From contig JAOTON010000047.1 of assembly GCA_034440635.1 (NCBI GenBank), positions 186,001-250,000 of the forward strand: a stretch of 64,000 bases of DNA, written 5' to 3'. Below, piece after piece: positions 45,650 to 57,149 of the stretch (its first letter is position 1; every line of letters begins with the position of its first letter). The notes under the pieces were generated by a model. The model was not told where the DNA came from. It did no database searches and worked only from the letters and a program-made list of their open reading frames with translations. Origin of the DNA: Lepas anatifera (lineage: Eukaryota; Arthropoda; Thecostraca; Lepadidae). Made by a program: the position numbers and the translations under genes.

Positions 45650-48600
45650 CTGACAGCTGTAGGTGACCTGAAAAACAATCGGATATTTTTGCGCGTCCTT
45701 ATCCAGACTATTTCATCATTCTATAAATCATTTCCTGACATAGCTGCCTTGAATTCATCATTTGGAGCGCAGAAGTGTTTCAACTTGATGAGAATAGATA
45801 AACTTGTGCAGATTCCTCCTCCATATATTTCTTACTATGGTTATGTGATCTATGTCTATTACATACTCCTCTACTGTCATGACCTTGACAGTCGGCAAGT
45901 GCTGATACCTATGGGAGTCTCAAGGGACCACTTTTCAAGAAGATGCATGGACAGATGCCTGAAGCAGAAACACAATTTTCATCCACAATAAGACAAGCCT
46001 GAAGCACACAGAGGAGCCAAATAATTCTAGATTTATAGTTCTTCAGATCCTCAAGAATTTCACAGGAACTACTTTGCTACCAAAAAGGAAAAACAAATTG
46101 TTTGAAAGGCCCAGGGGCTGGCAAAAGCTCCCGAGGCCCGGGGCAAAAGCCAGGCCCAGGCCCACAGGCTTTGACCGGGCCTGAAGGCCTGATTTAAGCC
46201 AATGCCGGGCTGATAATGGGCTTCACCCAGGCTCGTTCCGGGCTTTAACTGAATTGGGACTTCAAAGTCAATTTTCTGTGAGTTAAATAAGCCTTTCCAG
46301 TACAAACTTAATTTTTACACTGAAACATAATCTTATTCATGCACCAACAACTTTTGCAAATGCATTTACAATTCATTTTGAGACATGGAATTTTAGACAT
46401 ACATCAGGAATGTAAAAGTATGAAGCTCTAGCTTTCTACCTGTTACTCATGCCAGGGTCAAAGGTAAATTACTTAAACCTGTATCAAATCATTCATCATC
46501 AAATATCGAACAATGTTACAGTTGCACACATCCATGCTGCAATATCAAATTATGAATCTCCTGATGATATCATGGGGAAACAAAATATAAATTGAGATAG
46601 CCTATTCTTTACTTCCATATTGTCAGTATTCCCTTTCAAAGGTAGTCATTTTACCAATGTGCTGCAAACATTATGTCGATACTAACAGCTAGCTCTAGCT
46701 AGAACATTCTTTCCAGAAGCTTTCTGCTTCAGGTATAAAAACTGTCATCTATGGAGCCATTCCCATGTCCTCAACGACAAATAGTCAAGTAAATATGTCA
46801 GGTACAAACTATCTGGTGGAGGCCCATAATTGTCAAATTGGCCTGTTAGCTCCAGATGCAGGAACACATTTTGGAAAGTTTGACCCTTCCACAGCTTCAT
46901 CTTGCTCTTTCATTGCCCAAAAGATGCAGAATTCACTCAGAAAAACAAGGGAATAGCAAGAGAATTGGCACAAAGAAAACATGTTTTTGATCAAAGTACT
47001 TCAAAACATAAATCAGTCCGCTGTGGGGAGATACTGGGGAGAGCAGTCAGCCTTAGATGGAACATTTGAAATTGCACCAAAACATGAATATACTTGACAT
47101 TATTTGTTGCATTCTCCTCGTCGAGATACTTCCCTGGCCTCTATGAAATAAAATTTCTTCTATTATAGGCTTTGAGCATAGCAGCACACCCTCCCACCAC
47201 ACTAAAAATGCACAGAAACATAGAAACACAGAATACAAAAACAGAATACCCAAATAACGGACTTTAGACACTCAAAATTCCGCGCTCTTGAGCAGCTTGT
47301 AAGTAAAGGTATCTTGGCTTGTTAGGCTTGGCTATTTGTATTGCTTTGGTAAGGCTTGTAAAGCTTTGCAAAGCCAGAAAAGCGTCATACATGAAATAAG
47401 TGCTACCTTAACTTAAGCTGCTCGACGTCTCGGCTTTAGTCCTTGTGGCGCTGGCGATCTGCCCATGGTCGGGGCCCGCTCCCTCACGCGGGTATGCTGG
47501 GGCATTGGACACGGGTGAGAATGCGCGTGGTGGCGATGGCTTGGGGGCGATGTAGCCAACTGTGTCAAAACTATCGAAATTGACTGCATTGACCTGCTCT
47601 GTCTTGTTCTCTTTTCGCGCATGATGGCTGATTTTCTCGATGTTCGTGGTTGGGGGGGGGTGCGGTTGGACACTTTCCTACTGTACTCTGTCCTCATTTT
47701 CTTGTCTACGCTTGACTCTTGTCGTCATATTGTCTTGCTAATGCCTTCTTCAAAAACGGAATCAATAAAAAAATGAACGGAAAAAGTGCGCAAGAAAGAT
47801 GGTCTATTCTCAGGAACAAAACAAATCCACCACACTCTTTGTGCTGATTTTTTAGGTCTGTTAAGGTTCTCAATTATATTTTTAACAGCTGCAAAATACT
47901 TTTACTGAAATAAAATAATTTTTCTGATAAATTTCTGTGAAAAACATTTCCAGCTATGATTTCTCTATTGTAGACAAGCACGGATCTTCAGATACGTACT
48001 AAACGCAACCCCACAAAATACAACAAAATAAACAAATAGTGTGCATGGTGGTGTGGAGGGGATGGGCTGTAGTTGTTCTTTGGTTTTTTGCGTCAGTTTT
48101 ACTTTTAGGTGGAGATTCGTGCAATGTTTTCCTTCCTTGTTTGATGCTAACCTGTGGACAACTAGTGGTTCTGTATGGCTGGTGGTTTGATAATTCTATA
48201 TGGCAGGTTGGCCTTGTTGGCCTGTTGCCTTACCACTTTGCAGGCCGGACTGACCCAAGCAGAACAATATTTTGACTATCTACCAAGCTGCCTAGTGACT
48301 AAGCTAAAAGGAAATGCTCACATGTATCAATTAAGGGATAATGTGAAGTACTTTTGGTTCATTCACAGCCATTCTGTCATGATATTCTGAAAAGTTTTAA
48401 CTGAAAACTTGTCACTGATCTCTCCTCTATTCATCAACATTATTGGAACTCAATTATGAGGTTTGTGCCAGCACATCATGATTTACAAAAGTGCAATTAT
48501 GGAGGAAATGTCTGATATGAGTGGGATTATTTCATACAGATTCTTATAGCTGCATGTGCATGCCTGTATATAGAATGCCCAATGTTTTTATAATGTTATG

Positions 48601-49000
48601 CTGGTTACCTGAAGTCAGCTTGCATCATAAGCAAGCCATGTTACATACTTTTTCAGTATCATTTTCTGCCAAATTATTCAGATAGCTGAGACTACTGATG
48701 CTGCTTGCACCTTTGTAATGTGGTTTTGGGTGAAATCAAAACTTTCCCGGATAGATTGGCTTAAAACATTTTTTTAAACAGCTTTACAGTAAATAAATGT
48801 TGTATATAGTCTTTTATGGTTTTTCCATGATGGTACCAGGCCTTTCCGGGCTTGATAAGCCAGTTCTTCTACAACACTGGCTTGTAACGAGCTTCTAAAA
48901 TCAGCAGCAGAATTGGCCTGGGCTTGCAAAATTGCCCGAAACTCCCACCTCTAGTTGACAATGGACAGCCGCAAAACATAAAGGAATCAAAACAAGCTAA
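45650..49000. other. No recognisable gene; two GGCCTGGGC-type repeats
   Basis: At 46100-46255 and 48836-48960, related GGGCCTGGGCTT/GGCCCGGGC-like words recur within otherwise AT-rich DNA. Open frames are short and motif-free. Confidence 0.5.
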
Positions 49001-49039
49001 GAAAATATGAATACCAGCTTTCCTCATTTTAAGCTAGTA

Positions 49040-49390
49040 TGCAGAGTATGACACTTTTAGTGAGATCTCATTGGCACAAATGTCCTGTAAGACCGGTGAA
49101 AGCTGTACAAATTCTAAAGCTTATGAAAATGGGCACTGGTGCAAGCAGGGCCTGGTATGGAGAACCAAACACTCTCAACACTTATACTAGTTTGAAAGTA
49201 TGGCACTTCCAACAAGATCTTGTCTCTGTGAATGTTCCCAAGACCAGTACTAGTGATGCAAATTTTAGAGCAAATCGTTTGCTAAATGAGCTGGTCACTG
49301 GCCAGTATGCATAGTATGGCACTTTCGACAATATCTTGTAGGTGCAAGTGCCCTTGAAGACAGGAGTGAGTGGTGTGAATTTTATCAACC
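49040..49390. repeat. Degenerate tandem repeat, about 115-150 bp units
   Basis: The block GTATGGCACTT, then AAGATCTTGT, then ATGTTCCCAAGACCAGTACTA-like sequence and a TGCAAATTTTA-like end, is seen three times (near 49045, 49198 and 49314), strongly diverged. Confidence 0.5.
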
Positions 49391-49919
49391 TGGTGCCAAT
49401 TTGCGAGACAAGGTGACACTGAAAACCAAACAACTGATGGATAAATGGTTATAAAGACACAGGAGGGGGCCTTATAAAAAATCATCAACTAACTAACTAA
49501 AACAAAAGCTAGCATTGCATCGTGTGAGTAGGAATGGATGCATTCTCCCTGATATTTGGCTGGTTAGTGCAAATTTTTGGTGACTGGTGGTGCGAGAATT
49601 TTAGATGGCTGGTGCGACTAGTCTGACCTACTGCCATACTTTGCAGACTTGGTCACTGGTGTGTGGGAGGCTCTTGTATGAGATAGAAAAAGCTTAACAG
49701 GCATGGGACTTGCAGAGGGGAGAAAAATGACAGCAAAATTCAGCCTTTTCCACGTTTTAGTAGGAATCAGTGCATTTTTCCCCCAGTTCAGGCCAACATT
49801 ATGGTGTGTAGTGTTGCAATTGTCCTAAATAGTTGGTGTGAATTGTCTTCCTCCTTCAACACACAGAAAGAAATTTTTACAAGGGCAAAGCTTGTCAGAC
49901 CCTTGTTTACATGGAAAAT

Positions 49920-50290
49920 TACTAGGGTAAAACGCAAAGCTTGTACGTTCAAAATCCTAGCCACGAAAACAAGGGTACTACGAGGAAAAACCATGTAGAA
50001 CAATGGTAGAACCATAGTACGACAATGGTTGCTAAAAGACGTTGTACAAACCTTGTTGCTTAACTATGGTTAAACTACATGGCAAGGACAATGGCTGACA
50101 ACGTCGCCACAAGCCCTCTACTAGGTAATAACTACCCCATAACAAGGGTAGAACAAAGCCTTGTGTCCGCCTTGTACGCAACCGTACTCTTCTACAAGAG
50201 CATGACGACATTAGAACCTTGGTTTCACAACCGCTCTACCAGTGCTGAACGGGGAGGGTACAAGGGTCTTGCAAGGCTTTAACAATGGTA
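49920..50290. repeat. Cluster of AACAATGGTAGAACCATAGT and ACAAGGGTAGAAC motifs
   Basis: Short related words (CCATGTAGAACAATGGT, ACAAACCTTGTTGC, AACAAGGGTAGAACAAAGCC, AACAATGGTAAAACAAG) recur on both strands over about 370 bp, giving many small inverted repeats. No coding potential is evident. Confidence 0.5.
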
Positions 50291-50312
50291 AAACAAGACT
50301 GGGAGAGTGCCT

Positions 50313-50615
50313 TAACGAGCGCCCCGCGGGAGGGGGCGAAATGCGCCCCTTCCCGCCAAAAAAATTCCCAGATAGCACAGAAAACCTAACTTATTTCACC
50401 ATAGGCCGGAAGTTTATGGTGAAAAATAGAAAGGGCTCCTTTTTAGAAAATATTATATTACAACCTGGACACCTTCATACCAAGCATTCTTAGTGCGCTC
50501 CTAACCATAAAGTTGAGGTTTTGAGCATCTCACCTCTCAAAGATGACGTGAGGTCGCTTGAGAATAGTGGTGGTGTTGTCTATAAATATACAACGCCTTG
50601 TTGTAAGCCTATGGA
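50313..50615. mobile_element. Partial AGGTCA-rich TTAA element E3
   Basis: It starts TTAACGAGCGCCCCGCGGG (compare TTAACACGCGCCCCGCTGGG of E1) and shares TTCCCAGATAGCACAGAAAA and GTTGTAAGCCTATGGA with E1. Much of the interior is deleted and no right terminus is found. Confidence 0.6.
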
Positions 50616-50739
50616 AGCTTCCTTGACATTCCTCCATCCCACCAAGAACAAAGAACACAAATGAGACACTTTATTGGTCTGCCCTTTTCTACGAACGTCA
50701 TTTTCCGGTTGCCTTGACCTTGCGGTAACGGGTTAACCT

Positions 50740-51690
50740 AGTTTCAAACGCCTCAGAATCATAACACGTGCAGTGCAGCTATCGCAGTCGGCACAGCTTT
50801 GCGGAACACATGGAATACTGAAAATCAAATGGAATATTGTTCAGATTATTTCCAAGAGCAGCCTTTGCCCGTTGTCTTGACCTGAGGAAGCGGGTTAACC
50901 TCGCCTAAGAACGCATCACTAAGAAACCATCACACTACATGTACAGTGCAGCTGTGACTCTCGACACAGCTTTGCAGGCCCCCCCCCCGCCCCCCAACAA
51001 AGTAGTGCTAAAACAAATGAAACTTCCGTCAGGAACTAATACAACAAATGGAACGCTTGAACTCTGACCATTTCTACCAACAGTATCTGCCTGTTAGGAA
51101 CCATCACATGTACAGTGCAGCTATGGCACACGGCACATCTTTGCGGTCAGTTGCGTCAGGAACTAATACAACAAATGGAACGCTTGAACTCTTTGACCAT
51201 TTATACCAACAGTATCTGCCTGTTAGGAACCATCACATGTACAGTGCAGCTATGGCACACGGCCATCTTTGGGTCAGTTCCGTCGGAACTAATAAAAATG
51301 GAACGCTTGAACTCTGACCATTTCTACCAACAGTATCTGCCTGTTAGGAACCATCACATGTACAGTGCAGCGATGGCACACGGCACATCTTTGCGGTCAG
51401 TTCCGTCAGGAACTAATACAACAAATGGAACGCTTGAACTCTGACCATTTTTACCAACAGTATCTGCCTGTTAGGAACCATCACATGTACATTGCAGCTA
51501 TGGCACACGGCACATCTTAGCGGTCAGTTCCATGAGGAACTACTAGAACAAATGGAACTCAGCCTATTTCTACCAACAGTATTTGACAGCTAAGAATGAT
51601 CACATGTGCAGTGCACATATGGCACACGGCACATATTTGTGGTCAGTCCCGTCATGAATTACCACAACAAATGGAACATTTTCATGGCTT
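50740..51690. repeat. Tandem array, period about 124-126 bp
   Basis: Clear units begin near 51031, 51156, 51281, 51406 and 51530, each with AACAAATGGAACGCTTGAAC, CCAACAGTATCTGCCTGTTA and CACATGTACAGTGCAGC. More diverged units lie on either side (about 50750, 50905 and 51650). The frames that run through are a by-product of near-divisible unit length. Confidence 0.85.
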
Positions 51691-51799
51691 GATTGCGAAC
51701 AAAGTTCGTCGCCTGCCCTGACATTAAGCGAAGGCGTTGCCCTTGCTTAAGTAGCTTCACTGATCAACACACCATCACAGCAGTCCAAGCTGTCGCGAC

Positions 51800-52076
51800 A
51801 CACTACGCCCTTTGCTGCTCATGTCGTACTCCACTTGCAAAACTTTCATCCCGATCAGCAGGGCGGTGTGCTTTCCCGCTCGGTACTTCAGGGACAGCAC
51901 GTAGTGAGCACACGCCCAGAGGAGCAGCGCTTCTGCTGGCGTCGATGCCTTAACCACATTCACGCCCTCCAACACCACATGCAAGTCAGGGCTCACGTGG
52001 AGATGGTCGGGCTGTTCTGCGGTGAAGATGTCGGGCCCATTGTCCAGGAGCCATGTGAGACACCTCGGGGCCTTCT
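51800..52076 (-). pseudogene. C-terminal exon of a C2H2/DDE transposon protein, copy 2
   Basis: The acceptor CTTTTATTTCCAG opens a frame with CLTWLLDNGPDIF, PDLHVVLEGVNVVKAS, EALLLWACAHYVLSLKY and LLIGMKVLQVEYD. It is similar to the 43.6-43.9 kb exon. The DDE-like middle part is missing from this copy. Confidence 0.55.
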
Positions 52077-52129
52077 CTGGAAATAAAAGATGATATTACT
52101 TTCCCCAACTACTGGACGCGAAGACAATG

Positions 52130-52552
52130 TTACAACAGATTCAAAGTGCTTGTCGCTGATCCCACTTGATCGCAGACGAGAGAAAAAAGTGCGGGGTCTA
52201 ACGAATCTTCTTTGTTTGTGGTCCTACTTTGACTGGCAAGTGCCTCAGTTTCTAATCCAGGTGAAGAGAAACTTGAATGTTCTAGTTGTAGTGTTGTGGA
52301 GTGGTCACCAGAGGATACAACCACTGTACTGTCATCATGGATTTCTTTGAGGTGACGGGTCCAAGAGTGGGAAGTGTCAAATCTCTTCTTGCAGTACAGA
52401 CAACGCAAGTAATGCGGGCCTCTTCCTTCGTGGGAAATATAAAAATGCCTTCCCAGACGTTTGACGTTGTCAAAACGAAGGAAGCAGCAGTTGCATACCA
52501 AGTCACGATGAGACGCCAGCCTGTGGGAGAAAACCATATTTTGGGACAACAA
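52130..52552 (-). pseudogene. C2H2 finger exon of the same transposon family, copy 2
   Basis: Two fingers are seen: VCNCCFLRFDNVKRLGRHFY and LRCLYCKKRFDTSHSWTRHL, the latter followed by KEIH. A Ser/Thr-rich tail ends at 52130. The second finger resembles the degenerate finger of copy 1 (W-x-RH). It precedes the C-terminal exon on the same strand, consistent with a transposon that lost its centre. Confidence 0.55.
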
Positions 52553-52637
52553 CTGAAGTCAGGAACTCAAGCTAGGCATTCTCTTGAGCTTTGTATGCTT
52601 TGCCTTCAACTGTGTAGGCACCTGGAGGCTGTTGACC

Positions 52638-54312
52638 TTAACCCTCGCGCGGTGGGGGGGGGTCTGGTTTGAACACCGACTCCTTAGGGTTTTCCGGCGG
52701 CACAAAGAAAAAGAGGCGTGAAGCGCTGCCGTACCTGGCTCACCTTATCCTTGATCAATTCCGCCACTTTCCCCAAATTTTAGGGTTAAGTTTCTCAGGC
52801 CAGGTCACTAGTGCAGGTCGTGACCTCACCTCCAAAAATGTTTAAAGGGAATGTGGCACCTTGGTCGAATCCTGGAATTTAGTGTTATTAGGCGAACTTT
52901 TAGTCAAAAATAATGAAACCACTCATAATTTCTCTGAAAAATGTACAATGAGCTCAATATTTGGTTTTTAAAAATACTCCTCTAGAAAAAGAAATAAATA
53001 TCAGCCTAAGGATGATGTCACGATCTGGCAACCACTACCATACTTGAAACGCTTCAAGGGCTTCGATTGGCTGATGCTCATCGTGACGTCAGCATATGTC
53101 GTCACACCAGTAGCTCACAACAATGGCCGCCGGCGACGGGGGCTGAGGGGGCTGGTGTCACGTAGGTTTTAGCTTTTTCTATGGAAATGCCGAGTTCCAA
53201 GACAAATGAAATATGGAGTACCGGGTTTTCCGACCTGCTTTACAACTTGGCTATCTCAGTTAAAATCAAGTTGTGAAGGTGCCACATTCCCTTTAAGGTG
53301 GCATAAGTAAGAAATGGGGAAATCTATCGGCCTGAAACTTATACCGCATAATGGGCCCACCGAGTGCTACAAAATATATTCCGGGATTTTTTTCATATAG
53401 ATGACCTCTACATTGGAAATACATGGGAAAAACAGAAACTGGGCTGTATTTGGGTAGACACAGCGGAGAATATCTTCATATTCTTCAAATCATAGTAAAC
53501 TCTTCCTTTACCTTCTTCCCGTCACTTTCCCTTTGTGACTTTACTCGGCCTGTGCTCATGTTTGATCTAAGGAGTTTCGTGCGGCGCCTGCCGCTGGACT
53601 TAAACGCTGATGTTTTAATCTCCTGTCGTGCATTTTAACCATACTTATGTGTGTGTGTGTGCGCGCGCAAAAAAAACATGTCATGGCTACAAACTGGGCC
53701 CCTTTCCAGGGCCATGTTGAATTTTTTATCTCTGACCTCTGAGAGGTCATCTGGGGCTACTTTGAAACTTTCACAATAGGATGAGATCATAAGGGCCTAC
53801 AAATATGCTATCTCGGAATTTCTGTATTGTTGACCTAAGGTGGTGTCAATTTTTGGTCACCCCATTATAAGTCCATGGTGAAAAATAGAATGGGCTCGTT
53901 TTCAGTAAGTGCAGGATAGATAAAGCTGACAATCCTCTAAACGTCTATTCTTACCACGATCTTGACCATAAAGTTGAGTTTTTGAGCATCTGACCTCTCA
54001 AAGGTCATGTCAGGTCACAGGAGCATAGAGTGATTGTTTTGCCAACAAATTCTCATTGAATTGAGATCAAGCTTCCATTTTGCTTGCATTGTGCTTACAT
54101 TGTCGCGGGGAGTCGATTGATATGCAAGATGACCATACCAGGTCACTCTGTGACCCTGACCTAGCTCGAGGTCAGGTCATTTTCATTATTTGACCTAGTT
54201 ACTCGACTCGCCGCGATGATAAGAATCCAATGATGCATACATATTTACTCTAGCCCCCCAGAGTACAGATCCAGAGAGAGGAAACATACACTGCTCTGTT
54301 GTAAGCCTATGC
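52638..54312. mobile_element. AGGTCA-rich element E4, interrupted
   Basis: It starts TTAACCCTCGCGCGG and shares with E1 the CTTATCCTTGATCAATT block and, from about 53720, a long interior run (GACCTAAGGTGG, TTTTGGTCACCCC, TTGTAAGCCTATG). It is interrupted by MITE copy D and about 400 bp of unrelated sequence. The right terminus is missing. Confidence 0.6.
52842..53296 (+). mobile_element. TTAA-flanked MITE, copy D
   Basis: Same orientation as copy A: TTAAAGGGAATGTGGCACC at the left, inverted at the right, with TTAA borders. About 455 bp, nested in E4. Confidence 0.85.
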
Positions 54313-54413
54313 AGTGGCGGCAGATAAAGGGGGGGCAAGAGGGCAGTTGCCCCCTCCCCAAAATTATCAGAGGGCCCCTGAAAAAAACTAAATAAATAGC
54401 CTAACTATACCCT

Positions 54414-55891
54414 CTAACTAAACAGCCTGAGGGTATGTTCGACGAACCGTGGGGCCTCATTCGAAAGCTCTCGACGAGGCGGGGCAGAATATTTTGTCGG
54501 ACTTGCATTTTTTACCCCTTTAAAAAATATCGGGCCAAAAAGTAATAACCAGTTTATAGCAGCTGTTCTTTCACCAAGTGTGCCATCATGTGCCAAGTGC
54601 GAGGCACATAGGCTGATGGACGTTTTTCGTGGGAAGTCACCCGCCGCCCTCCCGCTCTCTGCTTGCCTCCACTTAGCGTCCAGGTATGCGAGGAGGGTTT
54701 GCCCGTTGAAGGAGGTACACACTGCATGCAATAATGCCCAAGAGTAGTCCGTCACTACTGTGGGTGGGGACAGGGCTTCATTCGTAGCTAGCGGCACGGT
54801 AGTCATAAGCGACTTGCTGTAGAAAGTAAGTTATCGCCGGGACATTGTGGCTTTCAGACAGAAAGTGGCAAAGTGGGTACGATCCTGTGTTATCCGCCAC
54901 CACCATCGACTATACATAAGGTCTCTTCGCTCCAATCTGTTTTGTAACAGATCCAGTGGCATCTAAATGTACCGTTGTTGCGTTGTCCTGGTACCGGCGA
55001 AACGTAAACTCATTGTACACGTGCACCATCAGGGGTGAGTCTGACAGAAGGTGGATGTCACCTTTTAGTTTGGAGGTGCTCAATATATCGAGCTCAGCGG
55101 ACATGTGTTTCATGAGGTTCAAATCTTCAAATCCTCGATGACCCTCCCTGAGTACCGTTTTTTGGCTCTTTCTTCTGCCGCAGCTTTCCGGAGTACTTCG
55201 CTGCTCGGTACTGATGTGGTGTTGCCATCTTTGAGCTCGGGATCTGGTGCTCCAGTCAGCATCTCTGATCGGACACTTTGGGGCCCTGAAAGAGTCACCT
55301 GTCGAACTACTTCCGCACGCTTTTCCCCCAAAAGGTGTCTGCCTGCGGTCCCCGAGTGGCTTGCACTTCCTTGTGATATGATTTGGAACTGAACGGTTTT
55401 CGCCCGGCCGACGAAAGGTACCCTGAAAGTATACCGTCGGGTACAGGAAGGGAACTTGCATTTCGCAGATGCTCTAAAGAATGAGCCGTTCACTTTCCTC
55501 GAGTTCCTTGGTTTGGCATGACCCCACCTAAAAACCAGAGGCATTGGGTTGTGGTAGTATTTGCATACATGCTGTATAGCTTGTGGGTCCAGCCTGGCGC
55601 CAAGTTATGTTTTTTGTTTGTTCCGGTGCACATGCTGAGAAACTCCATTCAGTTAACGGAGAAGCTTTCAATCCTGGGGAACTGGCCATCGACACAACAT
55701 GAGTGACTAGGTTTCTGCGGGGGTGAGTATCTTATTTTAGGATCTTCCGTTATTGTAGGGTCATCTTCCCCTCCATCTGATATCGCTCCTTCGGTCATTG
55801 TATGGGCTTCCTGAGCAAGGTAAGCCTCCTCGCCGTCTGATGGTGGCACGTCTGTTGTGGTCAAGGGAGTCACTTCAGCATCTTGAGGCAA
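54414..55891 (-). pseudogene. Transposase-like protein with VHLDATGSV and VVTDYSWALLHAV motifs
   Basis: Minus-strand pieces appear in order. An acidic N-terminal segment is at 55649-55891. A Cys-containing CKFPSCTRRYTF region leads to SSEVLRKAAAEERAKKRYS (55119-55544). An HLLSDSPLMVHVYNEFTF block precedes TTVHLDATGSVTKQI (54910-55240, one frame over). The last piece is PPTVVTDYSWALLHAVCTSF, then FNGQTLLAYLD (54414-54806). The two Asp-containing motifs look like the first two acidic residues of a DDE transposase; I know the family only as uncharacterised, repeated animal proteins. It is broken by a frame change near 55150-55200 and a stop at about 54910. Confidence 0.55.
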
Positions 55892-55899
55892 AATAGTGA

Positions 55900-56880
55900 A
55901 TATTTGGTCCCTGAATGAAGAGGAGCGGCGGAATCGGTCAAAATATTGCCGTGCGAGAAACTTCCTTTGTTTTATCTGGTTAGCATTGGTAGGATCTTTT
56001 CGGATTTTAAGGCTTCTGTTCCAAAATGAGAGGTTATGTGGAGAGTTGGTCCCATATGCAGACAGGAGGGCCAGGTGAATCTGGCGCAGAAAAAAGGTAG
56101 GAAAAACTATTATTTCTTAACTCACAAAACTGCCCATGCGCGAGGGCAACACATCAATATCATAGGGCGGCTCCGAGCAGGGGAGGGGGCAGGTTCGCCC
56201 GGAGAGGGTACACGATATAGCCACGACTTCAATGAAAGGCCACGACAGGACCAGTGGCGAGAAAGCGACATGGTCACATACTTAAGGCTGATGAGAGGCA
56301 AATAATGGGATGATGAAATTACTTCCACCTAGGAAATTGATAATTCCTAGCGACAGGGCTAGGAAATTGCTTCCGACTGCTGATGAGATAAGGAACAGCC
56401 TGAGTACATAAGGCACCACACGCAGGTGGTACCAACTTCGAACAATACTTGCGACACGTCAAAATGCACACACTACTGGCTAAAAAGAAAAAATAAACCA
56501 GCGAGCACCTCCTTCGCCCCATTGGAACCGTGCAGTAAATGCATTAATGGGAGATATTGGTAGTGGTTAACTCACCGTTTTATTCGAAAACTCCATAATC
56601 CCCTTATAAGCACTACTCTGATTTGCGCTCTCCTTCAACAATCGAAATTTAATAACAACAATAAATCAACACCGATTGACGAAAACACCACACCGAATAA
56701 AACACAAACAACTCGATCAGTCAAAGCGCGCACGAGAACAAGCGAGAGAATTGTGGGATAGAAAAAAGGCCGCATTCAAATTCTTTTTTTAGTTCCCGTC
56801 TTTTGGCGGTACAATGATATGGCAGCACAAAACTGTCCAATGATATGGCAGCCCAGTGATGTCCAATAAGCGTTTCAAAA
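55900..56880. other. No recognisable gene
   Basis: Mixed sequence with short open frames lacking motifs. Confidence 0.5.
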
Positions 56881-57149
56881 TTGTATTTTAGGAACATTTA
56901 TACCACCCGAATATGGGGTTCAAGGCTCCCCAAAGTTCAATTGGAGGCCTCTCAAATTGATTTCAAATGCCCAAGGAGTCAATCTCGATCTGCTTCCAAG
57001 TGTTGGCCAGGTGGCCCCAAAGCTCACCTCGGAGGCCCTCAGGTCTTGGTCTCGGGTGCCCCAAAGGGCTGGCCTATGGGGGCACCAGAGTTGGTTTTGA
57101 GGGCCCCCAGGGCTAGCTTTGGGTTCCAAAGAGGTCATGACTTTGGCCC

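Noticed and set aside
51048..51444. Open frames of 89 and 109 codons with repeated peptide units
   Set aside because: They arise from the near-identical 124-126 bp tandem units; no start context, no homology.
50740..51690. CRISPR-like appearance of regularly spaced repeats
   Set aside because: Whole units are repeated with no unique spacers, and the context is eukaryotic.
53652..53680. Possible Z-DNA or regulatory (TG)n(CG)n tract
   Set aside because: A short simple repeat with nothing around it to support a function.
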